The notes under the pieces are model-generated. The model was given only the letters and a program-made list of their open reading frames with translations. It was not told the DNA's origin and searched no databases. Shown here piece after piece: positions 53,050 through 64,000 of a stretch of DNA of 64,000 nt. Position 1 is the stretch's first letter. Every line of letters begins with the position of its first letter. A program made the position numbers and the translations under genes. The DNA is from Sorghum bicolor. Taxonomy: Eukaryota; Streptophyta; Magnoliopsida; Poales; Poaceae. The stretch is from the NCBI RefSeq assembly GCF_000003195.3, contig NC_012873.2, positions 10,005,894-10,069,893 of the forward strand. The letters run 5' to 3'.

Positions 53050-53307
53050 CTCCCTCCATACCGATAAAAAAATCGTTTAGAACAACGACACGGTCTCTAA
53101 AATCTAACTTTGACTCCTTATTTTTATAAAAATATTTATCAAAAAAGTGGTATATGTATATTTTTATAAAAGTATTTTTCAACACAAATCTATTCATATG
53201 GTTTTTGTATTTCCAAATTCAACAAACTAAAAGTTATTCAGGATTTATATTCTTAATATTTGACTTAAACTTTGTCTAAAACGATTTTCTTTATGGATAT
53301 AGAGGAG
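53050..53307. mobile_element. Stowaway-like MITE
   Basis: CTCCCTCCATACCGATAAAA at the left and TATGGATATAGAGGAG at the right are inverted, with TA on both outer sides. Confidence 0.75.
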
Positions 53308-53435
53308 TATTTGACCAAAGTTTACAAAAAATATATTAACATTTATGATATAAAATCAATATTTTATTAAACTATTCATTGTAAACTTGATTAAATTTAA
53401 ACTATTTTAATGAATAATGATACCGTAGTTATAAC

Positions 53436-53521
53436 AGCCTGTTCGTTTGAGTTTATTAGCCGAATCTACCAGTCATTCAGCAGTGTTTTTCTGTCATGAC
53501 TTATCAGCCAAACGAATAAAG
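53436..53521. mobile_element. Small MITE (AGCCTGTTCGTTTG family)
   Basis: AGCCTGTTCGTTTGAG at the left pairs with AGCCAAACGAATAA at the right. Interior words (CAGCAGTGTTTTTCTG, ATCAGCC) also appear in diverged copies near 47690, 48930, 50000 and 57550. Confidence 0.6.
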
Positions 53522-53951
53522 CAGCTTTGGTCAAAACCCTAAACCCTATGTTGACATGGGCGTTCCCCATTCCGGTGAAGACAAAGCATAGAATGAATGT
53601 GTCAGAAGCAAATGTTGGTGCAATCAAAACGAACTCTCACTCCAGGCACCTCGTGTTCAATGACAGTCGCTCCAAACGTGTAGTCCTGCATGCTGTCACA
53701 AGCAAAGCTGCTGTTCGTACCAACCAAAAAAAGTGTCATCCTACCTTCAACGAACACAAGATGGAAACAACACACAACCCAACAAAGGGGACCCCCAAAA
53801 AGCAGCGCACAGAGAAGCGGTATCTCCCTGCCCCAAAAATCACCACGAATCTTCTTGGATTTGTGAGCTACCGTGCGAAAAAAAGCAGCCTGCAGCTACC
53901 ACCACATTCCCGACCGTAGTCGCGTGCGTGCGCTCATCGCTACGCTGCATC

Positions 53952-56062
53952 TCATGAGACCCCGAGCGGCGGCACTCCTCCGGCTCCGGCGGTCGTCGCC
54001 GGCGGCCTGACGTCCTTGAGCAGCCCGACCACCTGCTGCATGGTGGGCCTCTTCTCCGGCGCGCCGGCGGTACAGAGGAACCCGACCTGCAGGCACTCGG
54101 CCATCTCCTTCTCGGCGTCCGTGCCCGCCGTCTCGTCCCGGAGCCGGTCGTCCACGAGGTTGAGGCCCTTGCGGTTCCGGATCACGCCGCGCGCCCAGCT
54201 CGTGGTCGCCGCGTCGCCCCACCTCGCCTGCCCCGTCACCACCTCGAACACCACCGTCCCGAAGCGGTACACGTCGCTCGCCGGCGTCGCCGTCTCGTCG
54301 CCGCCGCCGCCGCCGCCGGGGCGGTGCAGGAAGTCGGAGATCCGGGGCTCCATGTCGTCGCCGAGCAGGATGTTGGTCGGCACCAGACGGCCGTGCACGA
54401 TGGGCCGCCGCCGCCGGCCGGACCCGGCGGCCGCCCCCGTCCACCCCTGGTGCAGGAACGCGAGACCTCGAGCGACGCCGAGGATGATGCGGTACCGAGT
54501 CGGCCAGTCGCCGGCGGGTTTTCTGTCCTCGATGGCTTCCATGGTGTCCATGCAGATGTCCTCGGTGTCCATGCTCCCCACTGGCAGCTCGTGGAGCCAC
54601 CGGTGGAGGTCGCCTTTCTCCATGTACTCGTAAAGCACAAGTTTTTGGTTCCCTGTTGTTGTATGTATACATTAACAAGTGTTGTATAAAATCTTTACAA
54701 GAATAGGATGATCATATATTAATTGTTGTTAATTAAACGAAGTTAGTTTGATAAGAGTGTGTAATTAAGCTGACCTGCAATACAGTAACCAAGGAGCGGG
54801 AGAATGTTGGGATGCCTGAGCCGTGCAAGCTCCCGGAACCCGGCCTCGATGGCGGCGGCGTCGGCGTCCTCCGCAACTCCAGCCACGGCGCCCTCGACGA
54901 CGCGGACAACGACGTGCAGGTCCCCGGGGAGCACGGCGCGGTACGCGGCCCCGCTGCGGCCGCCCGTGTCCGCGAGCTGCGACTCGCGCCCGAACCCGGA
55001 CGTGGCCGCGGCCAGGTCCGCCAGCGTCAGCTCCATCAGCGGCCGCTCCAGCACCACCACCGGCGCCGCCGCGGCCACCTTCACCGCCCCCACCACCACC
55101 TCCTCGTCCTCCCACACCGCTGTTTTCCCGTCCTTGTCCTTCTTCTTCTTCTTCTTGTTCCGGCGACGACGCGTCAAGGCGCACGCGGCCAAGCACGCCA
55201 GGGTCACCGTTGCGCCGACTGAGATTAGCGCTATGGTGACCGCACGCCTGTTCATGTCTCCGCCATTAGACGACGGCGCCAGCGCCGGCGAAGAAGCCGG
55301 TGCGACGTCGTCGATCACTCGCAACGCGTTGCCGGCTTGGAAGAAGGAGGAGTTGCCGAACTTAAGGACGGTGGCGGCGTCAACCGCGCCGGAGAAGTTG
55401 TTGTGCGAGATGTCCAAGACCTGGATGCCGGCGAGAGGCGGCAGGTCGTCGGGGAACACCCCGGTCATGTTGTTCCCGGACAGGTTAAGCACGCGGACCA
55501 GCGTCAGGCTCCGCAGTCCCTCCGGCACCGTTCCGATGGCGTTCCTCGACACGTCGAGGTGGACCACGCGGGAGAGCCCGGCCACGCCGTGGACGGAGGT
55601 GAACCGGTTGCCGGACACGTTGAGCGACGCGAGGCGCGTGCCCGGGTCGTCGTCGAAGCGGAGGACGCCTTGGAGGTGGTTACGGGAGACATCCACGGCG
55701 CGGAGCAGCGGCGCGCGCCAGAACGAGGCGTCGTCGTCGATGCGGCCGTGGAGGGAGTTGTCGGAGAGGTCGACGGTGAGGAGGCTGGTGAGGTTGGCGA
55801 GCTCGGCCCAGTTCACGGCGCCCGTGAGGTTCCGCGACGGGAAGTGGAGCCGCCTGACGGGGCGGCACGACGCGCGGCGGCGGCGGCCAGCAGGAGCAGG
55901 CAGCGGCAAGGGGAAGTTGGCGACCTGGCTGAACGCCGCGCGGATGATGTCTCCGTCACGGAAGGTGCAGTTGGCGGAGCTGTTGGACTCGGCCGACGCT
56001 GAGACGGCGGCGGCCGTGGCGAGGAGCAGGAAGACGCGGCAGGCGGGCAAGCGGAGTGGCAT
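53952..56062 (-). CDS. LRR receptor-like protein kinase, predicted pseudokinase
   Basis: The exons on the minus strand are 56062-54775 and 54652-53952, joined across a 121-base GT-AG intron to give 662 residues. It has a signal peptide (about residues 1-24), an N-terminal Cys, several LRRs (VDLSDNSLHG, LNLSGNNMTG, LDISHNNFSG), a membrane span near 273-295 followed by Arg/Lys, and a kinase fold from about 345. It resembles Arabidopsis At2g24230-type receptors, with HPNILPLLGYCIAG and YEYMEKGDLHRWLHELP. The ATP-binding Lys position reads VVVRVVEG, HRD reads VHGRLVPTN, and DFG reads SDFLHRPGG, with a shortened activation segment. Catalysis is therefore unlikely, and it may signal as a scaffold at the plasma membrane. 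The start at 56062 is chosen because the signal peptide follows it; the frame stays open upstream. Confidence 0.88.
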
Positions 56063-56569
56063 AGCTCCAGGTAGTCTCTCGCTTTTGCGCGTGGTGCCTG
56101 CCCGGCGGCCTTGTCCGTGTGTGTTTCTCTTTCTCTGGTGGTTTTGTAGGAGAAGACCTGCGGACCGCGGCAGCGTCGTGGTCGGATGGGGATTGGGGTG
56201 GAAGTGGAATAGCAAGGCAATCCGTACTCCGCAGCCAGCGTCGGGGAACGAGCACAGGCAAAGGGAATTCGGAAGGCGCGCGGAAGATGCTCTGGAGACT
56301 CTAGTTTGTCCTCTGTGGTGGGCCGCAGTTAAGTGCTGCACGCAGATCGCGCATGGACGGCCCAATTAAGGGCACCATGGGATGCAAACTGCTGCGTTCG
56401 CACGTTAGTTGTGAGCGGTGGCGGACCCTAGAGATTTTCTAGCATAACAAGATATCATATCAATTGTCTTGTTATATACGTGGCACAAAAATTGATTGTG
56501 TGTTAAGTACTAGTTTACACCAAAAGTCTTCAAAGGATCGGAGACAGTGTCTTCAAAAGTCTTGGGTCG

Positions 56570-56760
56570 TGTTTGGTTGGGATGTTAAATTTAATATTTT
56601 TTTATTTGGTAATTAGTGTTCAATCATGGACTAATTAGGATTAAAGATTCATGTCGCAAATTACTCTCTAGCTGTGTTTTTAGTTCGTAAATAGTATATA
56701 TTTAATACTTCATATATATGTCCAAACATTTGACGCGACAGAAGTTAAACTTTATTAGAG
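56570..56760. mobile_element. Degraded Harbinger-type MITE
   Basis: CGTGTTTGGTTGGGATG and the interior words GGACTAATTAGGATTAAAGATTC resemble the GGCCTTGTTTAGTT family. The right end is truncated against the Helitron-like terminus at 56763. Confidence 0.45.
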
Positions 56761-56762
56761 GA

Positions 56763-56800
56763 CTAGGTAGCGTGCCCGTGCGTTGCTACGGGACAAATAA
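56763..56800 (-). mobile_element. Helitron 3' terminus
   Basis: The minus strand reads CCCGTAGCAACGCACGGG, CACGCTAC, then CTAG at 56763 followed by T. This is nearly the same hairpin as in the Helitron at 44420. The element must extend to the right; no 5' terminus was found. Confidence 0.6.
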
Positions 56801-58169
56801 ACTTTTATACTAAAAACACACAGATCGCACGATTTTATAATAATATTATAAAATTAAATACTGATGTTAAAGTGACATTTAATTAAAAATCCAAGTTAGT
56901 GAAATCACAGTTACAGAGAGCACAACGTTGCTGGCTTACAAACATGATGGAGGCAGTGAAGACACGGATGCGGAAGATGCGCCATGATGAACATGGGGCA
57001 TTGCTTCCTACTGCGATGACACGTCCATTTCGTAAGGTGGCATTTTTATCTAGAAGCGTTCGTGTTGGTCCACGGGGAGTGTCATTTAGAGGGAAAGGGT
57101 AGGGGAGCGCCAGAGCAGGACCGCACCTGAGTTTTTATCGAACGATGTGGTTGTTCACCTGACCAAACCAATGCCTGTGGTATGCGAACTTCCATAACAT
57201 CAATTTGTTTGAGCATACTGGCAATACCTAAGTGCTTGACGTGTGCAGAAAATTGTGTGGATGTAGATCATATCATTTTGTAGTGTTGCCACATGAAATT
57301 CTATTGTTCTCTTATATAACCCTTTCCCATGACATTTTTGCATTTAAGGTAAGTTTCTAGCTAATATTGATGAGATCATAATGTTTAGAAACCAATTACA
57401 TTTCTTTTCTGTTACAACTTTAGCTAATATATATACAACATAAACCATCATGCTAAAGCTTTCTTAGGGAAACTGTCTGATGATTTCTGTTTCTTAGAGA
57501 CTTTTAGATAACTGGATAATGTAAAAACTTCCAATGTGCCTGCTTAGAGCCTATTCGCTGATCTAAAAAGTCATGGGTGAAAATATTGTTCGCTGGTTTA
57601 TTGTGAGAAAATAATATTGTTAACTGATAGAAAAAGTACGGCATATAAGACGAACGAACTGAACATAAGATCCCCAATCTCAAATGGCCAACACTATAGT
57701 AGACAAGTTTTTTTAATGTACCAACAATTTATTTGTGCATTGATCATTCAAAAACCTTGCATTCAGAATGACCAAATAATGATCTAGACGATATCATACC
57801 CCTACAAGACTGCTAAATCATTACCGGTGGGGTGCAGGGCACATTGAAAATGTACAGCTGCAGGACTATTCACCTTGTTTTTCTTCAAAGTTTAAGAAGT
57901 AGCATGAACATATCCTAACAACTGGTTAGTGGAAGGATCTGGAGCCAAACAAATTGTCAATTTTTTTCACACTTGCATTATTAATCTAATTTCCTAGACA
58001 TCTGGATAGCAAAGCTTACTTTCTTTGTTATGTATGCAGCGTGTACAACCAACTTGCACATGTTTATCATCTAGACAAAAACATGCAGAAAAAACAAACA
58101 ATTCCTTGTTCAGGAATGCCAAGAGTGATTCGACAAAAAAAAAACACCTTGTGAGGCTGTGGCCTGTGG

Positions 58170-58283
58170 CTAAGCAATAACCTTGTACATATCAAATTGG
58201 GTGTAGCGGCGGCACAATGGCCAGGTTCCGTCATCATAGTCCGAACGTAGTCCGTTTACTCGAGCAGCAACAGTAGCGAAATC
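58170..58283 (-). pseudogene. Exon-like fragment of an unrecognised gene (C-terminal part)
   Basis: After an acceptor-like GGTCAG the minus strand has an open frame DFATVAARVNG, then SDYDDGTWPLCRRY and a stop at 58170. The composition looks protein-like, but I do not recognise the family. An in-frame TGA lies shortly upstream of the assumed acceptor. Confidence 0.35.
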
Positions 58284-58751
58284 CTGACCAGACCGATCAT
58301 GAATTCACCTGATGAAACATATATAAAAAAGAAATCAAACGAGAATAGGGCGGGCATCTATGGATCGTGAATGTCTGGAGTGGCTCTGAGCTGCATGCAG
58401 GGCAGGAGAAAGAAAAAGAATGGCATGAGGTCTCGCATCAACCCAAATGAAATCACATAGCAGAAACTGATCTTTTGGCATTTGAATGAGCGGATAAGAT
58501 GGGGAAGGGGAGTCCACTGCATAGCCCCCACCTACCAACTTGGCGTTTGAATGAGCAGATAAGATGTAGAACTTTGCAAGATGTATTTTTTTCTCTCACC
58601 TAGATCATCGATGTCAAGCGCAACAACATCCAAGTGCATAGCCCCTACCTACCCTCTAGCCTTTCATTCTAAATTTCTAAGTAATAACAGAGACGAAGAA
58701 GCTACACAAGCATCATAGAAAGCATATGAAGAAAAAGAAAAGAAAAGGCAC

Positions 58752-58928
58752 CTAAGCTCGAAGGCCATAAGGGTCGTGGTGGTCGCACAGTGACAGCAGG
58801 TCCACCATGGGGATACCATCGTCCTCCATTGCGCAGTTGCAGTCTCGGCCTCCACCACAAGCGCCAGACAGACAACCAGACAGGGACGGGAGGTGACGGT
58901 GCTTGCGGATGGCATCCCATGCATAGAT
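58752..58928 (-). pseudogene. Exon-like fragment of an unrecognised gene
   Basis: Following a pyrimidine-poor but acceptor-like TTTAGCACAG, the minus strand has a 58-codon open frame. It starts IYAWDAIRKHRHLPSLSG and contains CNCAMEDDGIPMVDLLSLC, then DHHDPYGLRA and a TAG at 58752. A GT follows immediately (TTAG/GTGCC), but splicing there would include the stop. I do not recognise the protein. It may be a captured or decayed gene fragment. Confidence 0.4.
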
Positions 58929-59019
58929 CTGTGCTAAATAAAATTATCAACAAGGTCAGTCTAACAAAAGATCAAGTTAGATCATCTAATGCCATAAGCT
59001 CGCCATAGATTAGTGACTA

Positions 59020-61281
59020 AAATTCCTAAAATGCTGGATCTGAAACTCTCACATGTGAGCATATGCCCATTTATTAGAAGCATACATTTTAAAGAACAAG
59101 AAATGACCATAAGAAATCCAAACATGATGATCAGCTTGCAGACCAATTGATGCCAGCAATGTTGAATGCGGACTGAATTTAATTTACTCTGGATGGAAGA
59201 ACAATGCCATGTCTGAATACTGAAATTTAGTTCTGCTTACGTAGAAGCTTAATTGTAGCAGCCAGAAGTGTCTTTTATTGGAACTCAAATAATGGGACAT
59301 GAGAAGAAAAAACCATATTTAATTTATAGCATATTTGGCCTTCAAGTTCTAGCAGTTCAAGCATAGTAGATCATGTAAGGAATTGAGATACCATATTTCA
59401 TTCCATCTATCATACAAAGCTATCAGCCATGAAAAAAACAGATCTGAGTTACCTTTGTTACGAAAGCAGAGCAGAATCTGCTGACAAATGGTTGTTCATG
59501 TTTTTTCAATAAACAAAAATCTAATTTTAAATGCACAAGCAGTGCCCAGCTGAAGTCCAATTACTGGACCTCATCAAACTTGTCTGCTACTGCATTGTGG
59601 ATTCAGAAACAGGTAAGCACACATTGCTGGTCTTCTCAAAATAAGTAAATTTACAAGAGATGCAGTGAAAAAAAAAAGAAATTAACTGAGTTGATGGCCA
59701 ATGCAATATGAAATTCAAAGGGATTGAAAATTCTAAAAAACTTTGCTACTATAAAGTTTAATCACCATAAACTTAGTATTAGTAGAGAATATAACATCCA
59801 TGTAAAGCTGTAAAGTAATAAATTTAATTTAATCACCATAATAGTAGAGTTGTTTGGGAAGGTTAATTTACAGAACTATCTCAACTGTTCTAAACAAGAA
59901 TGAAAAAAGTGCAGTTTACTGGAAATGGGAGAAAATTACTTGAATTAAACAATAGGGAGGGATTAGCTAATTCAAGTGTTCAACGCATAGCCATGTACTT
60001 TTCATAAATATATTATCATTCATAAATATGCACTTTTCTTTGTTCACAAATAACCCATTGATTTTATCTATACAACTAACAAAACAAGAAAAGTGTATGC
60101 CTTTTGCCAGATTTCATTCATTCAAGCATATATCAAAACATTTTCGCAAAAAAAAAGCATATGTCAAAACTGCATCTGAATCTGAAAATCTGAAATAATT
60201 GAGGCTGCAATGCTAGAAAACATCCATGAAAGCTCTAGGAATCGTGATCAATGTACACAAAACATGGCCAGCTTGTGAGACAAAAACTCAACTCTACTGA
60301 ACAGGGTCATCTTGACAAAACAAATAATTTAGGTATGTTTTTCAATTTATGGCTACACCCTATTGAGAAAGAACTCTCAAGGCAATTTGTAATTTCACCT
60401 AGAAGCTCTTAACAGATAGCAGCATCTGCTAATTCAAAGGCAAAGTATCATGAAGTCAACCATCATCCACTTATGCCAGAAGCCAAGACGTAGTAACAGT
60501 TTAGCAGAATTGGTACCCTGCAAACCCTGGAAGCCAAAACCCGAAATGAATATTAGCATCAGTTGCACAGGAATTTCACTGCAGCTTCAACAGAAGGCTA
60601 CAACTATTTTGTTGATTACGCAAGGTCTGGTGGTATTGATCTAGTTCACCTATTGTATTGCAAGAATCTACCAGTACAATAGTGTAAATCGGCCTTACTT
60701 ATGACGAAAGATAGAATTTTTTTCCTTGGTCCAACTGCACAGGTAATAGGCACGGAGGGTACTAACAGTCGCAGGAAGACGTGAGTTACTCAGATTCCAT
60801 CTTCTCATTGCTCTAAAGTTTCAACTATCTGCTAAACGGCCTTTGTCAAGTGTCTGGACTCTGGAGTCACATTAGTAGTTAAAGTATAGTAACTGTTCCA
60901 GCCTAGTAAAGTATCCGCTCCAACCTAGATCCAGTTTCATTAGGGTAGCCTTTCAGCTTTCAGTCTGCACATTTGTTTCATATGTATATGGTAAAGAATA
61001 ATGGGAGCAAGCAAGCATTTACACATATAGCGCCATCTAAGCGCAGCCAGCCTACCAACAACTGATCTTTGAAATCAGGGCATCTATATTTTTCTGATTG
61101 AAAAAAAGTCTAATCAGATTCTGTTCTTAGGCTGGAAATATCTACCCAGTAAGTCACAGGATGGAACAAACGAATCACATTGGCTGCAATAAGAATCAGA
61201 CAAGGAATGAACGAATGTAAATTAAGGGAAGTCCATAAGGTTCGGGTGCTCGATTTCGCACAGCACAAAGGGGGGGCATAC
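59020..61281. other. Intergenic or intron-like DNA, no gene recognised
   Basis: AT-rich sequence with no convincing frame on either strand. It lies between two exon-like fragments and could be their intron. Confidence 0.4.
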
Positions 61282-61360
61282 CTGTTGGGTCTTCGTCTTG
61301 GTCCTCGTCTTTGACGGATGAAACCGAGAGAGTGCTCCAGTGATTAATGTCAGAAGCAGA
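61282..61360 (-). pseudogene. Exon-like fragment of an unrecognised gene
   Basis: The minus strand reads an acidic frame (HWSTLSVSSVKDEDQDEDPT) directly before a good donor, ACAG/GTATGC, at 61282. Upstream at 61372-61686 is a further GC-rich open frame with no recognisable domain. These may be the first exons of the gene whose pieces lie at 58170-58928. Confidence 0.35.
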
Positions 61361-61839
61361 GATCTCACCTTCTAATGTGCCTCCAGGAAGAAATCAGAGA
61401 GGAACCGCACGCTGTGCTGGATCTCTGAGGCGAATGGTAACAAGCGGCGAGTCTGTGATGCGTCCTGGCAGGATTGGGGCATGGGCGCGTGGCCAGGTGG
61501 CGCTAATGGAGAGGGCGGCGTTGCTCCATGCTCGGTTGTGGCCTGTGTCTGCGCTCGCGCACGCTCTAGTCGTGGATCATGGCTGCCGAGGTGGGGCTGG
61601 CGGTTCCATGGCGGCGGCCAAACCCTGAGAGAGGATGCAGGACGGGGAGGTTCCTGGGAGCTATTCGCACATCTATGTGGGCCCACATGTCGGCGCGGGG
61701 GGATCGCACGTCGCGAGCAGGCAGACAGACGAAACTATTGTCGCACCAAAAAAATGTCCATCTTTTACTCTTTTTAGTTGTAGGAGAAACCAAACAAGGT
61801 CTTACGTGGATGTGCGCCAACTGCATTTTTTGATCTTAA

Positions 61840-64000
61840 GAACAACTTCAAGAAACTATCTATATCCTTTCAAATTGTTAGGAATAGTGATTTTGATAAG
61901 AAAAATGCCCTCTAATAACTTCTTTAAGTGATTATCCAAACATTACCATCATTAATTCTGGATTTCTCGCTAGCCAAAGATGGATAGCGAAAATAGCTCT
62001 CTAGAATATAAACAAGAAATAGAAATGTTGCTAGAGAGTTGAGATTTTATAAAGCAATTTTTATGCAGATGACTCTCTAAATAATGATTTAGAGAGTTAA
62101 TTTTAGAGAGACTCTTAGAGATGCTCTAGTAAACCGTCGAAAAAAATGACTACTTCATCAAGTGATTTGAATACTTACTGGTCAATTTGGTACAAACATA
62201 AGATTTTATTTGAGCTAAATTTAAATTCAGTTACAATATTACCGGATTAATTTCTTATTGGCAGGCAGCAGTACAGCATGGCAAGGAATCTCTCGCTTTC
62301 CTTTTTTTTTAGGAGCAGAATCTCTCGCTTTTCTGAGAATCGTCTGTCGGCCAGTGCCTGAGTCCGACCTCAACTTCCCTCTCCACCGGACCGAAAGGAA
62401 GAAAAAGGTTTCGCCTGGGTAAATTAGGCCCAGAGAGTGATAGGTCAAGGATTAGGCCCATTCCAGTCTCTAACCACTCTCTTTCGTCACATCTTTTGAT
62501 TGCATTGAGCTTCCTAGTTTGTAGTTTTGGTCGAAATGTACTTCACCCATCTCAAATTATAAAACATTTGACTTTTTCATTCTAAATTTGACCACTTTCA
62601 AAAATTTGTGCAAACTTAGTCAAAATTAAGTTATTTTTAAAGAACTTTTATTAATAAATCAAGCCAAGAAAAAAAAGATATTTTACACAAATTTTTGAAT
62701 AAGAGAGTGGTCAAATTTAGTAGTATGGAATTCTTGGTTGTCTAAAGTCAAATAATCCTAAATATTAATCAACTTTATAGAAAAAGGTACATGTTAGATG
62801 CTAGTAATTTCAAGAGAGTTCCATTATGTACATTATGAAATGTACTTTTAATATTTATCTTTTTCGTATTAGCTATCAGTGTCTCCCCCCCCCCCCCCCG
62901 CTACATCATGGTCGTGGCGCCTCCTTGCATCGTGTGGTGTCACTCAGTGTCCTACGATGATGTCCTCGGCATCACACGATGCAAAATAGAAATAATAGCA
63001 CTTTCGTTTGTATTTAACAAATATTGTCTAATTATTAACTAAATATGCTCGATTCGTCTCGCAAATTACAGATAAAATATATAATTAGTTATTATTTTTA
63101 TTTATGTTTAATGTTCTATGCATGTGCCGTAAGATTCGATGTGACAGGTAATCTGAAACTTTTTGCAAAATTTTTTGGAAACTAAACAAAGCGAGTCAAG
63201 CACGCCGATGCCGGCGACATCCGCACACTCAGGCATGCCACCATCAGCAACATCGCCGGGGCTCGACCACTTAGGCACTCCGTCATCGGCAACACCACTG
63301 AGCTTCTCTCGAGTCGGTCATACCACCGCTGACAATGTCACTGGAACAACCTGAGTCGGTCATGCCGCGGCCAGCGAAAACACTAGGCTATTGTTTTTTT
63401 TTTAAAAAAAAAAGACAACACTAAGCTCAACCCGGTCCGGTCACGCCCTCGTGTAAGGACGGAATGACTCCAATTAATTTAAGCTTTGATAAAGATTTGT
63501 TTGAAGGTATTATAGTATACTGTAAACTATAACCATTAGAAGTACTTTCAAATGTGAGTCTAGTGATGTCATCTTTGCAAAACAAAATTTAGGTCGTCAG
63601 AGGATAACTATTGTTAGCTTAAAATGCTTGCATAGAATGAACACCACTATATAAATAATTTTGCAAGACACCTCCAAGACTTAACTGAGGCGGGCTCCTA
63701 TTTTGCCTATCACAGTTAATGTCTCGATTAATGGATGCGGGAGTTTATTTATCGAGGCGGGTACTTTTGGTCGCTTCGGAAAATCAATTTACCGAGATGT
63801 ACGATATAAAATGACCGTCTAAAAAATACCCTATTTTTGAGATGGTCACCTTATAATGCTCACCTTTCATAAATCAATTTATAGAGGTGGGCAACTTTAA
63901 AAGCCCACCGCCGAAAATGTCCTAGGCCCAACAAGCTCGGTAACCATGCCTAGTATATATATGCGGAGCGGGGTAACCACGATGGTGCACGGGGCCAGGC
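61840..64000. other. Intergenic with repeat remnants
   Basis: No gene is recognised. 62995-63190 is a truncated copy of the GGCCTTGTTTAGTT MITE family, keeping the right end AAACTAAACAAAG. A run of about 15 C residues lies at 62886-62900. From 63690 to the window edge, GAGGCGGG-type motifs resembling CACTA subterminal repeats appear, and the element would continue outside the window. Confidence 0.45.

Noticed and set aside
53527..53919. 130-codon plus-strand frame ending near the receptor gene's 3' end
   Set aside because: Composition is not protein-like, no domain is seen, and it lies in the presumed 3' flank of the receptor gene.
54804..56369. 521-codon open frame on the plus strand
   Set aside because: It lies exactly antisense to the LRR receptor exon. 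Its length results from the GC-rich codon use of the true gene, and it has no recognisable domain.

Overview
The window looks like nuclear DNA of a panicoid grass, most probably Sorghum or a close relative (inference from gene structure and repeat style, not a database match). Coding islands are GC-rich and intron-containing. They sit in AT-rich DNA full of nested grass transposons. There are no operons, ribosome binding sites or CRISPR arrays.

Host genes. Three class III secretory peroxidase genes lie at 206-1765 (minus), 29452-31713 (plus) and 41751-42940 (plus). They share one architecture: signal peptide, three exons, two phase-0 introns at the same two protein positions, and a TATA box upstream. 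They read as a dispersed tandem cluster pushed apart by transposons. At 53952-56062 (minus) a two-exon LRR receptor-like protein with a kinase fold has lost its VAIK, HRD and DFG residues, so it is a predicted pseudokinase. Exon-like pieces of an unrecognised gene occur on the minus strand between 58170 and 61360.

Transposons, left to right. A Tourist-like MITE lies in intron 1 of the first peroxidase. A complete but decayed Ty3/gypsy chromovirus-like element occupies 5508-10277, with AGCAT target duplications. A large CACTA (En/Spm) element spans about 11476-22246. It carries a broken TNP2 transposase gene and a broken tnpA-like gene fused to a Ulp1-type cysteine protease, and it appears to sit inside a small Helitron (11413-22642). 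An L1-type LINE 3' remnant follows (23220-24050). Next is a CACTA-like element with 'CTCGGGGAAG' subterminal repeats (24643-28409) containing a ~1.1 kb near-palindrome. Further right are LTR-like sequence, two adjacent CACTA termini (to 38257 and 38546), a foldback element near 40.6 kb, a 1.45 kb Helitron (44420-45873), a run of Harbinger- and Stowaway-type MITEs (46.3-53.5 kb), and a Helitron-like 3' end at 56763.

How it fits together. The functional host content is cell-wall/apoplast peroxidases and one plasma-membrane receptor-like protein. Everything else is transposon history, in which most premature stops are compatible with C-to-T decay. All coordinates and splice sites were read by eye; no alignment or search was run.
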